Assembly: GCA_032622095.1 (NCBI GenBank)
Contig: CP136067.1
Coordinates: forward strand, 48,895,899-48,959,898
From: Siphonodentalium dalli
Lineage: Eukaryota; Mollusca; Scaphopoda; Gadilida; Siphonodentaliidae
Direction of reading: 5' to 3'
DNA: 64,000 nucleotides
Shown here: piece after piece, positions 63,296 through 64,000 of the stretch
Layout: every line of letters begins with the position of its first letter
How positions within the stretch are numbered: the stretch's first letter is position 1
Program-made: the position numbers and the translations under genes
Notes under the pieces: generated by a model
The model's database searches: none
What the model was told of the DNA's origin: nothing
Seen by the model: only the letters and a program-made list of their open reading frames with translations

Positions 63296-63678
63296 CCCTT
63301 TACCCAACAAACCGGCCAGAACCGGCCAAATAAAGCTTCAACAGCCTAAAATATCTTCGGTCTGTCTCAATAGAACCATACAAATATGGATATCATTGGA
63401 ACCGGCTCCTTGACCACATTGTGATAGTTACAGTTAGCCCTGTGCCAATGCATTCTCTTATATATGCGAGTCGACCATAGGTCGCCTCGCATATATAAGA
63501 GAATGCATTGGCCTAAAAAAAATCTTTTTTTAACACTTTTTACCATTTTTTCAAACATTCTTTAACAATTTTTAATGTGTTAAGCCAATGCATTCTCTTA
63601 TATATGCGAGGCGACCTATGGTCGACTCGCATATATAAGAGAATGCATTGGCACAGGGCCCTTCTGTTGGGTAAAGGG
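63296..63678. mobile_element. TTAA-flanked MITE, family A (inverted)
   Basis: TTAA at 63292-63295 and 63679-63682; ends CCCTTTACCCAACA and TGTTGGGTAAAGGG. Two complete hairpins, very close to the copy at 58364 and in the same orientation. Confidence 0.87.
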
Positions 63679-63699
63679 TTAAATGAACCTTTAGTTTAG

Positions 63700-64000
63700 C
63701 ACACCTCTTCAGAAGTTAAGTCATGGCATTGAAAGCAGCATAACATTTTTAATTGTTGAAATACTAGAATACTCATTGATGAGTAGTTATCCCTTAGGAT
63801 ATGTTCATAAGTTCAATGAACAACCAATATCATTTGTTGAACTTTTCATCTAAACATTTCCCTCCAATAAATAGGACTTCTTCTGCTTTTTTATTATCTG
63901 TTGTCTGTCTATTTTTCTTGAACACCCCTCCAGTTTAATAATAGACCATTCCAATGCATAGTTTGATAACTCAACCGGAGATTGCATTCAATGAAGAAAG
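63700..64000. mobile_element. Partial inverted relative of the family B element
   Basis: The reverse complement of about 63780-63950 matches the left part of the element at 60785: GGAGGGRTGTTCARGA, ACAGACAAAC-like and TTCAATRAACAACCAA words in the same order. It runs to the window edge. Confidence 0.5.

Overview
This is eukaryotic DNA, probably from a marine invertebrate. It has intron-rich genes with GT-AG exons, long AT and TG microsatellites, and a dense load of short non-autonomous DNA transposons. Two animal genes are recognisable, both on the minus strand: a Cdc25 cell-cycle phosphatase and a type I membrane C-type lectin. The base composition and frequent TACATGTA-like words would suit a mollusc or another lophotrochozoan, but I cannot fix the taxon.

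Left part (1-36638). Four head-to-tail copies of a unit of about 9.52 kb, starting at 1, 9524, 19051 and 28568. The first copy enters at the window edge and the fourth is cut by a run of exactly 100 N (36639-36738). The copies differ only in AT-tract length (45, 49, 39 and 35 bases) and a handful of substitutions. Each unit carries a full cdc25 gene of seven inferred exons (375 codons in my model), an AT/GT microsatellite, a TG tract, a Harbinger-like element in one intron, and a tandemly duplicated upstream region rich in the word AAAGAGCGTT. The phosphatase keeps the HCEFSSER active site. After the conserved GGYKE, however, its reading frame runs into a 42-bp minisatellite, so the usual C-terminal tail is replaced by three 14-residue repeats.

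Right part (36739-53000). No gene is recognisable here; it is layered mobile DNA. A hAT-like element with a perfect 8-bp target duplication contains a palindromic element, which in turn contains a TTAA-flanked MITE. A 2.26-kb segment is present three times in tandem. The third copy carries a 1.5-kb TTAA-flanked insertion whose empty site is visible in the first two copies. A tRNA-like SINE piece with extra A-box modules lies in each copy. A Harbinger-like 1.27-kb element loaded with AATCGGTACCGATT palindromes follows.

Far right (53000-64000). A minus-strand C-type lectin receptor gene with four supported exons (62981 to 54023): one CTLD split over two exons, a short linker exon, and a last exon with a transmembrane helix and a tail bearing an FDNAMY motif. 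Its introns are crowded with TTAA elements, two of which begin about 8 bp inside the intron from a splice donor.

The most unusual pattern is a shared palindromic cassette of 69-bp hairpins. It occurs at least a dozen times right of the gap, inside elements whose ends belong to several different families. It was not seen in the cdc25 array.
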